A stretch of 39,036 nucleotides of DNA from Cyanobacteriota bacterium (lineage in GTDB: Bacteria; Acidobacteriota; Vicinamibacteria; Vicinamibacterales; UBA2999), in NCBI GenBank assembly GCA_019752015.1, contig JAIEMQ010000055.1:1-39036 (forward strand), given 5' to 3'. Shown piece after piece: positions 1 through 8,926 of the stretch (position 1 is the first letter of the stretch; every line of letters starts with the position of its first letter). Position numbers and translations under genes: made by a program. The notes under the pieces are model-generated. The model had not been told where the DNA came from and searched no databases. It was given only the letters and a program-made list of their open reading frames with translations.

Positions 1-3000
1 GCGCTGAGCAACCGGCCGCCCAGATAGATGTAATCGCGGATGTGGCCGTTGCTCGTGCCCGGATCTTTCCACTCAGTCAGGAGCTCGCCGTTACCGCCAC
101 GAATGTAATAGGTACTAGAGCCTCCGGACACTTTCTTGACGCGCTGCTCGTCGGCGTCATACCCATACGTGACGTTGAATCCCGGGGTCGCAGCAGTCTC
201 CACCTGGTTCTGCGGCGTGTAGGTGAAGGTTGCGGTACCGATCGTCGTCGCGTTGCCATTATTGTCGTAGAGGAACGCCGTGCCGGCGTGGTTCGTCAAT
301 CGCAGCGTCGTCGGGTCGTAGGTACCGTCGTTGCGGTTACCGTGGGCATCGTAGCCGTAATTCGTCGTGCCTTGCGGGCCGTCCACCAGCTTCAGCCTGT
401 CAAGCTCGTCGTAGTCAACTTTCAGATTGAACGTGCTGCCCGTGCTCGCGGTCGACAGAGCGCGCGGATTGCCCTTGTAATCTTGGCTGCTGTATCCGAT
501 CTGCAACGATCCGGCTGTGATGTTCGTGGTCCAGTAGCGGTCGGAATGATATGCAATGGTCGTGTTGACGCCATTGCCCGCGGTGTAGGAAGCGACGCCA
601 CTGGAGGCGTGATAGGTGATTGAACTCGCGTAATTGCGGCTCGCCGCCGCCTCGAACACCCTCGTCGGCTGCCCTTCGGCGTTGAATTCAAATTCAATTC
701 GTCTGCCCGACGGATACTGGATGAGGTTTACATTGTCATTGCCATCGTATTCGTACGTGGTGCTGAATGACTTCCCGTCGATGTAGTCCTGCCGTGCCGC
801 GAGACGCCCCGTTGGCCCGTCGTATCGCCACGTCACGCCGTCCGCGCCGTTGAGCGCAGCCGTTCGGTTGTCGGATCCGGATTCGTAGGTGATCAGCGTG
901 GGGCGACCGTCAGCGGTGATTCGCTTGACACGATCGTTGCTGTCGTACTCATACGATGTGTGCTTGTTCTTGGCATCCGTTTTCCTGGTGAGGTTTCCAG
1001 CCTTCCCTTCCAAATCTTCGTAGAAATATTGCGTGAGCTCGGATTCCGGATGGGTTTCTGTTTTCAGAAGACCCGTTTGCTCGTAATAGGTCCACGCCCG
1101 AAGCGGCGTGCCACCGAGTGAGACCGTTCGCAGCTTACCGAGCGTGTTGTACGTGTAGGTCCATACAGACGCCTTGGCATCGATCACCTGCACGAGCTGC
1201 GCATCATCCGGGCTGCCGAATCCCTTCCACGTCTGCAGCGTCTGATGGTCGTTTTCGTCCGTGATGATGACAAGGCCGTTTGCGCCGTACGCCCGGCGCG
1301 ACAGGGTCGTGTCAGGGTTCTTTCGCGATGTCACGCGGCCGAGCGCGTCGTATTCGATCTCCGTCCATTTGTCGGCCGTGCCAGTAAAAGGATAGCCCTC
1401 CTTGATGACGCGCCCTTCGGCATCGTAGGTCGTGTTCGTGACCACGCCGACGTTGTTCACCACCTGGATCTGACGGCCGAAGCCATCCAGACTGGCGATG
1501 ATCTGCGATGGTCCTCGGGATGTCCGGACTGTTTCGCCGCCCAGGTTGTCGTATTCGATCAGTGTGTCGTTCGCGTTAGTCGGGCTCCCGGGCGGCTGTA
1601 TACGGGTTGCGCGGCCCAGCTTGTCGTACGTGAATTGAGTCGTCCGGCCTGCCTTGGTCTCTGATGCGATGCTGCCGTCGGAATTAATGGACCGCGTGAT
1701 GGAGTACAGCGGAGTCGTAATCAATTTCGGCTGGCCGTATCGATATTGAAACAATGTCGTCTTGTCGTTGCCCTTCTTCAGCCATGCGACGTTACCGTTC
1801 GCATCGGCTCCGAATTTGGTCTCGATCCCGTAGATAGTCTCGGACTCCCTGAAACCGTTGTCGGAGTCGTATGTCCAGGACTTGATGAACTCCTCTGTGC
1901 CAACTTTCACCGTCTCGCTCGTCGGCAGCCCCAGGATGTACTTGTCCGAGGCGAGGCTTGAATCGTATTCAATCGTCGTCGTTCGCCTATCGTTTGCGCC
2001 AGTCGGCGGCGTCTCGACAATCTCTTTTGGGCGGTGATAGTCGCCGAAGTTATTGGAGGAGTACGTCAGTTCCGTGAGGTAGTTCGTGTCAGTGCCGCCA
2101 TCCTTGCGCGTAATCTTGCGACTCAAGAGCTCGAGCGTTCCAAAATTCGCCCAAGAAAGGACCGGAATGTGCTGGTAGGTTCGCTCCTCTTTCTCGAGCA
2201 CCACCCAGTTTGCGCCGTCTGGCCGCTCGACAGTTCGCTCACGGACGGGGCTCACACTGCCATCGAAAACGCTGTCGGGTTGCTGCGACGACCCGTGATT
2301 AGAAGTCGTGCGAGAAGTAGGCGTATCATCCGCGCCGCTTGCTGTGATCGTCGTGACGCCGCTCAACCCTTCCGTGCCAATAAAATAATCGTAATGCCAC
2401 GAACCGAGCTTCGCGGCGCCGCGATCGAACATCGTTCGATCAGTCACCACGAGCGTGTAGGATTGAACCGACGGATCTTGCCCCGTGTAGTTCTTGGTCT
2501 CGTACACGAACTCAATCGAGCCGCCCTGTGGCGTCTCGAGAGAGCTGACCAAGCGGGAATTTACCTGGCTCTGGTAACTGAATCGCCACGGCGGCCCGAC
2601 CGGTGGCGTAACGGTGGACAGGCCAAATTGATCTGAATCGAACGACCAGGTTCGGTCCCCGAACTTGATTTCCCAGGGGAACGACACCGTTGCCGGATCC
2701 AGGGTGACGACGATGAGGCGCGAGTCGGCGCCTACAATATGAGTAACATGAAGTTCTGGCGGGTTGAGGCCAGTCCGCCAGTCGAAGCTGCTTGTCACAT
2801 TGCCGAACACATCGGTACAGCTGCTCACGCGAAGCATGTCGCCTGAATCGGTCTCGTAATCGCAGTAGTCGCCGTTGGGCAGTTTGAGCCTGCGCAACGT
2901 ACCAGTCCGGTCGAATTTCAGAAAATTACTCGAGATCGCGATATTGAAAGAGCTCGGATCCTGGTCGTTCGGTATTGCGTACCAAGCCATCCGCTGCTCG

Positions 3001-3386
3001 GCGCCATCGGCCATGTAAAGTGTGGGCGTTCCCTGCTGGAATTCAGGCGGTATCACTACCGGAGGGGGCGGAGGGTTCAGTATCCGAAGCGGAATTCCTG
3101 CGATCCCAAATGTCCACGCCGTTGTCTTGCTGTTATAGCTGTGCTGAAGACGCAGTTCGCGGCCAGCATCACCCGGCAGGACCAAGTCTGTGAAGGTCAG
3201 AATCAGTGCGCCCGAGAGCGCATCGATATGCTCGAACGGCATCTGGGAGAAGTAGTCGCGTTGCTCACGGAAGCCCGGAGCGTCCAGTGTGGGATTTGGT
3301 GGCGGTTGCTGAGCAACCGTAGAAATGGGGAATGCAGCGAGTGAAACCAAAACCACACACGCAAGCACGAGAAGGCGGCGAGCCAT
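1..3386 (-). CDS. RHS/YD-repeat secreted protein, C-terminus cut by window edge
   Basis: The frame opens at ATG 3386-3384 and I could read it on the minus strand to base 1 without meeting a stop, giving about 1128 residues. The start MARRLLVLACVVLVSLAAF, then an AQQPPP stretch, is a signal peptide. An N-terminal region (DALSGALILTFTDLVLPG, LQHSYNSKT) resembles the entry segment of RHS proteins. The remainder is a long series of YD-type repeats such as TYDAEGRVIKEG, EYDALGRVTSRKN, YEYDSNDRVKRITADGR and TYGYDADEQRVKK. The last visible residues include YIYLGGRLLSA, the usual end of the YD shell just before the variable C-terminal tip, so the tip (toxin or otherwise) lies outside the window. A GAGG ribosome site sits a few bases before the start. 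By family knowledge this is an exported beta-cage shell protein. What it carries cannot be said. Confidence 0.88.
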   Translation of the reverse strand, partial: MARRLLVLACVVLVSLAAFPISTVAQQPPPNPTLDAPGFREQRDYFSQMPFEHIDALSGALILTFTDLVLPGDAGRELRLQHSYNSKTTAWTFGIAGIPLRILNPPPPPVVIPPEFQQGTPTLYMADGAEQRMAWYAIPNDQDPSSFNIAISSNFLKFDRTGTLRRLKLPNGDYCDYETDSGDMLRVSSCTDVFGNVTSSFDWRTGLNPPELHVTHIVGADSRLIVVTLDPATVSFPWEIKFGDRTWSFDSDQFGLSTVTPPVGPPWRFSYQSQVNSRLVSSLETPQGGSIEFVYETKNYTGQDPSVQSYTLVVTDRTMFDRGAAKLGSWHYDYFIGTEGLSGVTTITASGADDTPTSRTTSNHGSSQQPDSVFDGSVSPVRERTVERPDGANWVVLEKEERTYQHIPVLSWANFGTLELLSRKITRKDGGTDTNYLTELTYSSNNFGDYHRPKEIVETPPTGANDRRTTTIEYDSSLASDKYILGLPTSETVKVGTEEFIKSWTYDSDNGFRESETIYGIETKFGADANGNVAWLKKGNDKTTLFQYRYGQPKLITTPLYSITRSINSDGSIASETKAGRTTQFTYDKLGRATRIQPPGSPTNANDTLIEYDNLGGETVRTSRGPSQIIASLDGFGRQIQVVNNVGVVTNTTYDAEGRVIKEGYPFTGTADKWTEIEYDALGRVTSRKNPDTTLSRRAYGANGLVIITDENDHQTLQTWKGFGSPDDAQLVQVIDAKASVWTYTYNTLGKLRTVSLGGTPLRAWTYYEQTGLLKTETHPESELTQYFYEDLEGKAGNLTRKTDAKNKHTSYEYDSNDRVKRITADGRPTLITYESGSDNRTAALNGADGVTWRYDGPTGRLAARQDYIDGKSFSTTYEYDGNDNVNLIQYPSGRRIEFEFNAEGQPTRVFEAAASRNYASSITYHASSGVASYTAGNGVNTTIAYHSDRYWTTNITAGSLQIGYSSQDYKGNPRALSTASTGSTFNLKVDYDELDRLKLVDGPQGTTNYGYDAHGNRNDGTYDPTTLRLTNHAGTAFLYDNNGNATTIGTATFTYTPQNQVETAATPGFNVTYGYDADEQRVKKVSGGSSTYYIRGGNGELLTEWKDPGTSNGHIRDYIYLGGRLLS

Positions 3387-3553
3387 CGTGAACCTCGAAC
3401 AAGCCCTTGGCGAATCGCGGCCGGCGGGAGCGACAGCCTGGCGCGATGAAGGCGAGCGGGGGGCCTCCTACTTGATAGACGGACGTCTGCACGGAAACTC
3501 TCATCGCACGTAAGGCCGCGATCTACAGAAGAGCTGGTCCGAAAGCCGGGTTG

Positions 3554-4744
3554 TCAGACGACGCGTTTCGCTTGCAGTGCTTCGATCCCGGCTCTGTCAT
3601 ATCCAATTTCTGTGAGTACCGCCTCTGTGTGCTGACCGAGCACGGGCGGCGGCGTGCGCACGCTCGCTTCATTCTCCGACAACTTGATCGGCGCGCCGAT
3701 CACTCTCGTGGCGCCGACGGTCGGGTGCATCAGCGTCTTGATCATCTCGCGTGATTCGAGCTGCGGGTCGTTCAGCATCTGGCCGATATTGCGGACTTCG
3801 CCGTTCGCGACGCCGGCCGCGTTGAGGATCGCGATCCAGTCGGCGCTCGTCTTCTTGCGGAACGCCGCGTCGATCGGCGGACGCATTGCTTCGTAATTTT
3901 CCATCCGGTCTTTGTTGGTGGTGAATCGCGGATCGCCGGCGAGCTCGGGCAGGCCAACCGCCGGACAGAACTTCTGCCACGTCGGATCGTTGCCGACGGC
4001 GATGACGATGTCGCCGTCTTTGGTCGTGAAGGTTTCGTATGGCGCGATCGTCGCGTGACGGTTGCCTTGCCGCGGCGGGATCTTGCCGTTCGCAAACCAG
4101 TTCGCGGCTTGATAGGTGAGCAGCGCCGCCGTCGTGTCGAGCATGCCGATGTCGACGCGCTGGCCTTCGCCGAATCGCTCGCGTGCCAGGAGCGCGGCGG
4201 TGATGCCTTGCGCGCAATACAGGCCCGCGACCATGTCGGTGATTGCGACGCCGAGGCGATAGCCGGGACGATCCGGATCGCCGGTCACGCTCATCAAGCC
4301 GCCTTCGGCCTGCATCACCGCGTCGTAGCCGGCTTCATCACTGCGTGGGCCGGTCTGTCCGTATCCGGAAATCGACGCGTAGACGAGACGCGGATGGCGT
4401 TCGTGTACCGCCTCCCATCCGAACCCCGCGCGATCGATCGTGCCGGGACGGAAGTTCTCCACAAACACATCCGCCTTTGCGATGAGCCGCTCGAGAACCT
4501 CGCGGCCCTCGGGCGGCTTGAAGTCCACCGTCACGCTTTCCTTGTTGCGATTGATGCTGAGGAAGTACGCGCTCTCCTTGCCGAGGAAGGGCGGCCCCCA
4601 GTGGCGCGTGTCGTCGCCCTTGCCCGGATGCTCGACCTTGATCACGCGGGCGCCGAGATCGGCGAGCACCATCGTGCAGTACGGCCCCGACAACACCCGC
4701 GTCAGATCGACGACGGTAAATCCCGATAACGGTCCGTGCGCCAT
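3554..4744 (-). CDS. CaiB/BaiF family CoA-transferase (class III)
   Basis: This 396-residue protein is full length for the class III CoA-transferases, which move CoA between carboxylic acids through an aspartyl-CoA adduct in the cytoplasm. The N-terminal block GFTVVDLTRVLSGPYCTMVL and the following DLGARVIKVEHP are the family's Rossmann signature. Asp170 in ITDMVAGLYCAQG aligns with the catalytic aspartate of formyl-CoA transferase, and ENFRPG (96-101) is also typical. Its ATG shares one base with the upstream dehydrogenase stop (TAATG), so the two are probably translationally coupled and form an operon with the aminotransferase. The acyl substrate cannot be read from sequence. Association with amino-acid enzymes suggests an amino-acid-derived acid, but this is inference. 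Confidence 0.9.
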   Translation of the reverse strand: MAHGPLSGFTVVDLTRVLSGPYCTMVLADLGARVIKVEHPGKGDDTRHWGPPFLGKESAYFLSINRNKESVTVDFKPPEGREVLERLIAKADVFVENFRPGTIDRAGFGWEAVHERHPRLVYASISGYGQTGPRSDEAGYDAVMQAEGGLMSVTGDPDRPGYRLGVAITDMVAGLYCAQGITAALLARERFGEGQRVDIGMLDTTAALLTYQAANWFANGKIPPRQGNRHATIAPYETFTTKDGDIVIAVGNDPTWQKFCPAVGLPELAGDPRFTTNKDRMENYEAMRPPIDAAFRKKTSADWIAILNAAGVANGEVRNIGQMLNDPQLESREMIKTLMHPTVGATRVIGAPIKLSENEASVRTPPPVLGQHTEAVLTEIGYDRAGIEALQAKRVV

Positions 4745-5808
4745 TACAGTTCTTTGAGCCTTTGCGAAATACGCGACACGTCGCTGAGCAGCGCGTAGGC
4801 CGTCTGCGTCAGGCTGCCGCCTCGCTGCACGATGCCGACTTCGCCAAGCAGGTCGGTGGTGAGGTACAGCGCGTTGTTGAGATCGACGAGGTTGGCGAGC
4901 GGATCGTGATGATCGAGCAGCTCGGGTTCGACGCGGGCCTTCACCTTGCCGCCCTGGCGCGACGCCGAGGCGACGAGGCGGATGCGCTTGTTGCGGCCAA
5001 GCGCCTCGCGCGCGTCCATGCCGGTGACGTCGCGAATGCCGGTGCGCGTCACGTGATGCGGCGTGATGACGCTGCCCATCAGCACGTTGACGAGCGCCGC
5101 GGTCTTGGCGGCGGCATCCCAGCCGTCGACGTCGAGCGACGGATCCGCTTCGGCAATGCCGCGCGACTGCATGTCGGCGAGCGCGCGCTCGAACTCCGTG
5201 CCGCGCTCGAGCTCGGACAGGATGAAGTTGCAGGTGGTGTTGATGACGCCGCGAAACCCTTCGACGGTGATCGCCGGCATGGTCTCGCGCACGAGATTGA
5301 AGACCGGGACGCCGTCCATCACCGCGCCTTCGAAGAAGAACACGCGATCGACGGATTCGGCGAGCGCTTCGAGCTCGTGATACGCGAACGCCGCGGGTCC
5401 TTTGTTGGCCGTGACGACGTGTGCCTGTCCCTCGAGCGCGGCACGGACGTGCGACACTGACGGTTCACCACGATCGATGTCGAGGACCGTGGTCTCGATG
5501 CAGATCAGCCGGCCCTCCGCGGCCTCGTCGGCCATGGCGTCGGCAACCTGGCGGATGACGTCGATGCCGCTGCGCTCGCGCGGCTCGGGGTCGAGGCGAT
5601 CGAGCGACTGCCGGCCCTCCACGGTCTGGAGCGCGCGGCTGATGTCGATGCCGTCCGGCGCCACGACACTGCCGTGATGCCGCGTCGAAATGCCGACGAT
5701 CTTCCACGTGAAGTCGAGGCGATCCGACGTCTCGCTGAGCAGCTTGACGAATCGCCTCGCAACGTTGCCGAACCCGATCAGGACCAGCGTGAGCTCAGGC
5801 TGATTCAT
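4744..5808 (-). CDS. hom: Homoserine dehydrogenase, short form without ACT domain
   Basis: The 354-residue protein begins with a beta strand and the nucleotide-binding loop GFGNVA (12-17). It retains the homoserine dehydrogenase core: VVTANKGP with Lys136, GVINTTCNFIL around 188-197, and EADPSLDVDGWDAAAKTAAL with Glu220, Asp222 and the putative catalytic Lys235. The family reduces aspartate semialdehyde to homoserine with NAD(P)H, in the threonine and methionine pathway. There is no C-terminal ACT domain, so threonine feedback through that domain is not expected. The start overlaps the end of the aminotransferase gene by 14 bases and the stop overlaps the CoA-transferase start by one base. 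The context with a CoA-transferase is unusual for a threonine operon, so a specialised homoserine-like substrate is possible. Confidence 0.85.
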   Translation of the reverse strand: MNQPELTLVLIGFGNVARRFVKLLSETSDRLDFTWKIVGISTRHHGSVVAPDGIDISRALQTVEGRQSLDRLDPEPRERSGIDVIRQVADAMADEAAEGRLICIETTVLDIDRGEPSVSHVRAALEGQAHVVTANKGPAAFAYHELEALAESVDRVFFFEGAVMDGVPVFNLVRETMPAITVEGFRGVINTTCNFILSELERGTEFERALADMQSRGIAEADPSLDVDGWDAAAKTAALVNVLMGSVITPHHVTRTGIRDVTGMDAREALGRNKRIRLVASASRQGGKVKARVEPELLDHHDPLANLVDLNNALYLTTDLLGEVGIVQRGGSLTQTAYALLSDVSRISQRLKEL

Positions 5809-7000
5809 GCCCGCCTTCGCGGCCGAGGGCCGCTACGGCGCGGTCGCGCCGGAGCTCGCCTGATTCGGCGCGAGCGGAGGCGGACAGCGACGTCAGCAAT
5901 TCTTTCAGGCGCTCGAGGCCGGCGCGGTTGTATTCGGGGGGCTCGCCGAAGCCGAGGCGCAGGTAGCCGTCCATCCCGAAATGATCCCCGGGCACGATCA
6001 ACACGCTCTTCTCCTCACGCAGCCGCGTGACGAGCGTCGTCGAGTTGATCGGGTGATCGTATTTCACATAAACGATCGCGCCCGCTTCCGGCTTGATCCA
6101 TTTGAAGCCGCCCGCCTCCTTCAGCCACGCTTCGATCAGCGGCAGGTTGCGGCGAAGAATGGCCCGCGTGCGCTCGAAGAGCTGCGCGCGGCGCTCGGGC
6201 TGCATCGCGATGCGCGCGAGGCGATCGCTCAGCGCGCCCGGGGCGATCGTGACGTAGTCGTGGTACGACCAGAACGAGGCGATCAGCGACGGCGGTCCGG
6301 CAATCCAGCCGATGCGAAGTCCAGGCAGGCCGTAGGCTTTCGACAATCCGCTCGTGATGATGGCTTTCGGCGAGCGGCCCCACATCGAAGCCGTTTCGAC
6401 GCCGTCGATCTCCGCGCCGCGATAGACCTCGTCCGACAGGATCCACGCACCGTGCTTGTCCGCAATGCGCGCGATCGCGTCGAGGTCCGCTGCAGTCAGC
6501 CGCGCGCCGGTCGGGTTGTTGGGATTGCAGATGACGATCATCTTCGTCCTCGGCGATACCAGCTGCTCGAGCGCCGCGATGTCCACGCGCCAGCGTCCGG
6601 CTTCGTGATCCTCGACGAGCCGCCACTCGCGAATCGTGCCGCCGAACGCGCGCGACAGGCCCCACGTCTGCATGTAATTCGGCACCAGCATCACGACCTC
6701 GTCGCCCTTGTCGATGAGATTGAACGTGGTGATGAAGTTGGCTTCCGAGCCGCCGTTGGTGACCTCGATGTGGTCGATGCCCGCGCCCGGATACATCGAG
6801 GCGATCGCCTGACGAAGCTCGATGGTGCCGTTCGACTGCGAGTAGACGAGCGGCTGATCCAGCAAACCGTCGAGCCCGGCGGCATTGCCTATCAATTCAC
6901 GCGGCGTCAACGGCCTGACGCCGCTTTCCGAAAGGTTGAACTCCACCAGATTCTCGAAGGTGGACTGCATTCGCTCCATGGCGAACTGTTCGAGCTTCAT
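5795..7000 (-). CDS. PLP-dependent aminotransferase, class I/II (fold type I)
   Basis: I place the start at ATG 7000, giving 401 residues beginning MKLEQFAMERMQ. The open frame continues 53 codons upstream but that part is arginine-rich and lacks family similarity. Fold-type-I landmarks are present: NGGSEAN (82-88), NPNNPTG (159-165), Asp190 and Tyr193 in ILSDEVYRGAE, the PLP Schiff-base Lys221 in SGLSKAYGLPGLRIGW, and a substrate-carboxylate arginine in the YLRLGFGEPPE region. The family transfers an amino group between an amino acid and a 2-oxoacid. It is first in a three-gene minus-strand operon and overlaps the dehydrogenase start by 14 bases. The exact amino donor cannot be read. A role in an aspartate- or homoserine-linked pathway is inference from its neighbours. 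Confidence 0.88.
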   Translation of the reverse strand: MKLEQFAMERMQSTFENLVEFNLSESGVRPLTPRELIGNAAGLDGLLDQPLVYSQSNGTIELRQAIASMYPGAGIDHIEVTNGGSEANFITTFNLIDKGDEVVMLVPNYMQTWGLSRAFGGTIREWRLVEDHEAGRWRVDIAALEQLVSPRTKMIVICNPNNPTGARLTAADLDAIARIADKHGAWILSDEVYRGAEIDGVETASMWGRSPKAIITSGLSKAYGLPGLRIGWIAGPPSLIASFWSYHDYVTIAPGALSDRLARIAMQPERRAQLFERTRAILRRNLPLIEAWLKEAGGFKWIKPEAGAIVYVKYDHPINSTTLVTRLREEKSVLIVPGDHFGMDGYLRLGFGEPPEYNRAGLERLKELLTSLSASARAESGELRRDRAVAALGREGGHESA

Positions 7001-7065
7001 GCCGGGCAGTTTATACTTTCTGGCAGGGCCGCAGACGCGCCGAAGGCGCCACACGGCCTGAATGC

Positions 7066-7887
7066 ATGCGCGAAGATCCCATCCCGCGTTTCGTCCGCGT
7101 CCCGGCGCGCGAATTCGCGATGGGCTCAGACGACGGCGCAGACGACGAACGGCCGGCACACCAGGTGCAAGTCGACACGTTCTACGCCTCCGTCCACCCG
7201 ATCACCGTCGAGCAGTACGCCGAGTTCACCCGCGAGAGCGGACACGGCGCGCCCGGCATCCGCGATCTCCCGCTGGTGGTGACGCCCGCCCAGGAATCCG
7301 CGTTTCGCGAGCTGGCGGTGCCATACGTCTGGCGCGGCGGCGATCCGCCGCGCGAGCGCGCGCGCCATCCCGTGACGATGGTCACCCACGGCGATGCAAC
7401 GGCCTATTGCCGGTGGCTCAGCGGACGCATCGGGCGCCTGGTGCGGCTGCCCACCGAAGCGGAATGGGAACGCGCGGCGCGCGGCGATCGCGACGGCGCG
7501 CGCTACCCGTGGGGCGATGACGTCGACGCCTCGCGCGCCAACTTCCTGCCCGATCCGGCGCTCAAGCGACACCGCGGCACGCGGCCGGTCGGCTGCTATC
7601 CGCCAAACGATCTGCAGCTCTACGACATGGTCGGTAACGTGTGGCAGTGGATCGCCGACTGGTATCGCGCCGATGCCTACCGGACGCGGAACGGCGATCA
7701 ACGCAACCCGCGCGGGCCCGGCAGCGGCACGCTGCGGCTCGTACGCGGCGGATCGTGGGTGACGCACGACGTCGATCAGCTGCGTTGCGCGCATCGGCAC
7801 AAGGTCCCGCCCGACACCTACGCCTACAGCATCGGCTTCAGGGTCGTATATTCGGACGACGGCTCGCAGGAGACCGAGAGCGTCTAG
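7066..7887 (+). CDS. Formylglycine-generating-enzyme-fold protein lacking the catalytic cysteine pair
   Basis: The 273-residue product has the FGE/sulfatase-modifying-factor fold from end to end: FAMGSDDGADDERPAHQV near the start, HPVTMVTHGDATAYCRWLSG, VRLPTEAEWERAARG, YPWGDD, GTRPVGCYPPNDLQLYDMVG, GNVWQWIADWY, and the C-terminal RLVRGGSW ending GFRVVYS. In true FGE enzymes the segment after GGS(W/Y) carries two copper-binding cysteines. Here it reads GGSWVTHDVDQLRCAHR, which keeps only the structural RCA cysteine. It is therefore unlikely to make formylglycine and is better seen as one of the many non-FGE members of the fold, used for iron-dependent oxidations or ligand binding. No signal peptide is evident. 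It starts 65 bases from the divergent aminotransferase gene. Confidence 0.85.
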   Translation: MREDPIPRFVRVPAREFAMGSDDGADDERPAHQVQVDTFYASVHPITVEQYAEFTRESGHGAPGIRDLPLVVTPAQESAFRELAVPYVWRGGDPPRERARHPVTMVTHGDATAYCRWLSGRIGRLVRLPTEAEWERAARGDRDGARYPWGDDVDASRANFLPDPALKRHRGTRPVGCYPPNDLQLYDMVGNVWQWIADWYRADAYRTRNGDQRNPRGPGSGTLRLVRGGSWVTHDVDQLRCAHRHKVPPDTYAYSIGFRVVYSDDGSQETESV

Positions 7888-7897
7888 ACTGGTGATC

Positions 7898-8590
7898 ATG
7901 AAGGTCATCCCGATTGTCTTGATGAGCTGGACGCTCGCCGTGTCGGCCGCGGCGCAAACCACCGCCATCGATCCACCACAGGTCGTCGTGACGGGTGAGG
8001 GCGTGATCAAAGCCACGCCGGATCAGGCGTGGGTGACCATCGGCGCCGAGTCGCGCTCGAAAGTCTCGAAGGAAGCGCAGCAGCGCAATGCCGAGGCGAT
8101 GAACGCCGTGATGCAGAAGATCGCGTCGTTCGGAATTCCCAAAGAAGCCATCAAGACGACGGCGATCGATCTGCAGATGGAATTCGATTACGCCAACGGC
8201 AGGCAGACGCCGCGCGGCTATGTGGCGCGCAACTCCGTCGAAGTGCGCGTTGACGATCTGTCGAAGGTCGGCGACGTGCTCGATGCGGCGGTGGCATCAG
8301 GGGCGACGATGATTCACGGCCTGCGCTTCGATGTGAAGCAGCGCGATCAGCTCACGTCGGCGGCGTTGCAGGCGGCGGTGAAGAACGCATCATTCAAGGC
8401 TCAGGGGATCGCATTAGGATCGAGCCGCGCGATCGATCGCATCCTGAAGATCGAAGAGCTGTCCGCCGACGTGCCGAGGCCGATGATGCGGGACTTTGCG
8501 ATGGCGCGCGCCGCCGATGCGCAGACGCCGGTCGCACCCGGCGAGCTTGAAATCCGCGCGCAGGTCCGCCTGACGGCGTCGATGAAATAA
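7898..8590 (+). CDS. SIMPL-domain (DUF541) periplasmic protein
   Basis: From ATG 7898 the protein has 230 residues. A GTG six bases earlier (7892) is an alternative start. The N-terminus MKVIPIVLMSWTLAVSAAAQ is a cleavable signal peptide. The mature part opens with PPQVVVTGEGVIKATPDQAW, the typical SIMPL start, and continues through LQMEFDYANGR, YVARNSVEVRVDDLSKVGDV and GLRFDVKQRDQL to the closing ELEIRAQVRLTASMK. SIMPL proteins are periplasmic or outer-membrane-associated and form oligomeric shells. Several have been linked to oxidative or membrane stress, but the biochemical role is unsettled. The gene follows the FGE-like gene by ten bases and ends directly against a convergent pseudogene. 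Confidence 0.88.
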   Translation: MKVIPIVLMSWTLAVSAAAQTTAIDPPQVVVTGEGVIKATPDQAWVTIGAESRSKVSKEAQQRNAEAMNAVMQKIASFGIPKEAIKTTAIDLQMEFDYANGRQTPRGYVARNSVEVRVDDLSKVGDVLDAAVASGATMIHGLRFDVKQRDQLTSAALQAAVKNASFKAQGIALGSSRAIDRILKIEELSADVPRPMMRDFAMARAADAQTPVAPGELEIRAQVRLTASMK

Positions 8591-8885
8591 TTATTCGTTG
8601 AGGCTCTGCCAGAGATACCAGGCGGCGACCGATCGATACGGACGCCACGCGTCGATCCGGGGTTGGTTTCCGATCGGACGGGAACAGATCCTTGAAGCGG
8701 CCGAAGATCGTTGCGGCTGCCTTGGTTGACAGCTGCTGTGACGCAATCGACATGCAGAGCGTTTCGAACGGATCCTTCGGTGCAAACGCGTGCAAGGCAC
8801 ATGGGCCGACACGCTTGATGATGACGCTGAGCTTGGGGTCCGCCTTCATCAGATGCCGGCGCGCGATGGTGTAGTCAGGTTTCAC
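8591..8885 (-). pseudogene. AlkA-type DNA-3-methyladenine glycosylase remnant with internal deletion
   Basis: From GTG 8885 the minus strand encodes the N-terminal part of a 3-methyladenine DNA glycosylase (ARRHLMKADPKLSVIIKRVG, FETLCMSIASQQLSTKAAAT, then FKDLFPS). After about 63 residues similarity stops. One frame over, the sequence encodes the family's exact C-terminus, WRPYRSVAAWYLWQSL followed by NE and TAA at 8593-8591. Roughly 120-130 residues that should lie between them, including the helix-hairpin-helix and the catalytic aspartate, are missing, and the two ends are out of frame. This is a deletion derivative and cannot be an active glycosylase. The stop touches the last base of the convergent SIMPL gene. 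Confidence 0.8.
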
Positions 8886-8926
8886 ACCTGGAAGAATAAG
8901 TTACAGTAAGACCCTTGTAGTCGGAC

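Noticed and set aside
1-3386. Polymorphic RHS toxin with immunity gene
   Set aside because: The variable C-terminal tip and any immunity gene would lie beyond the left edge; nothing in the window supports a toxin.
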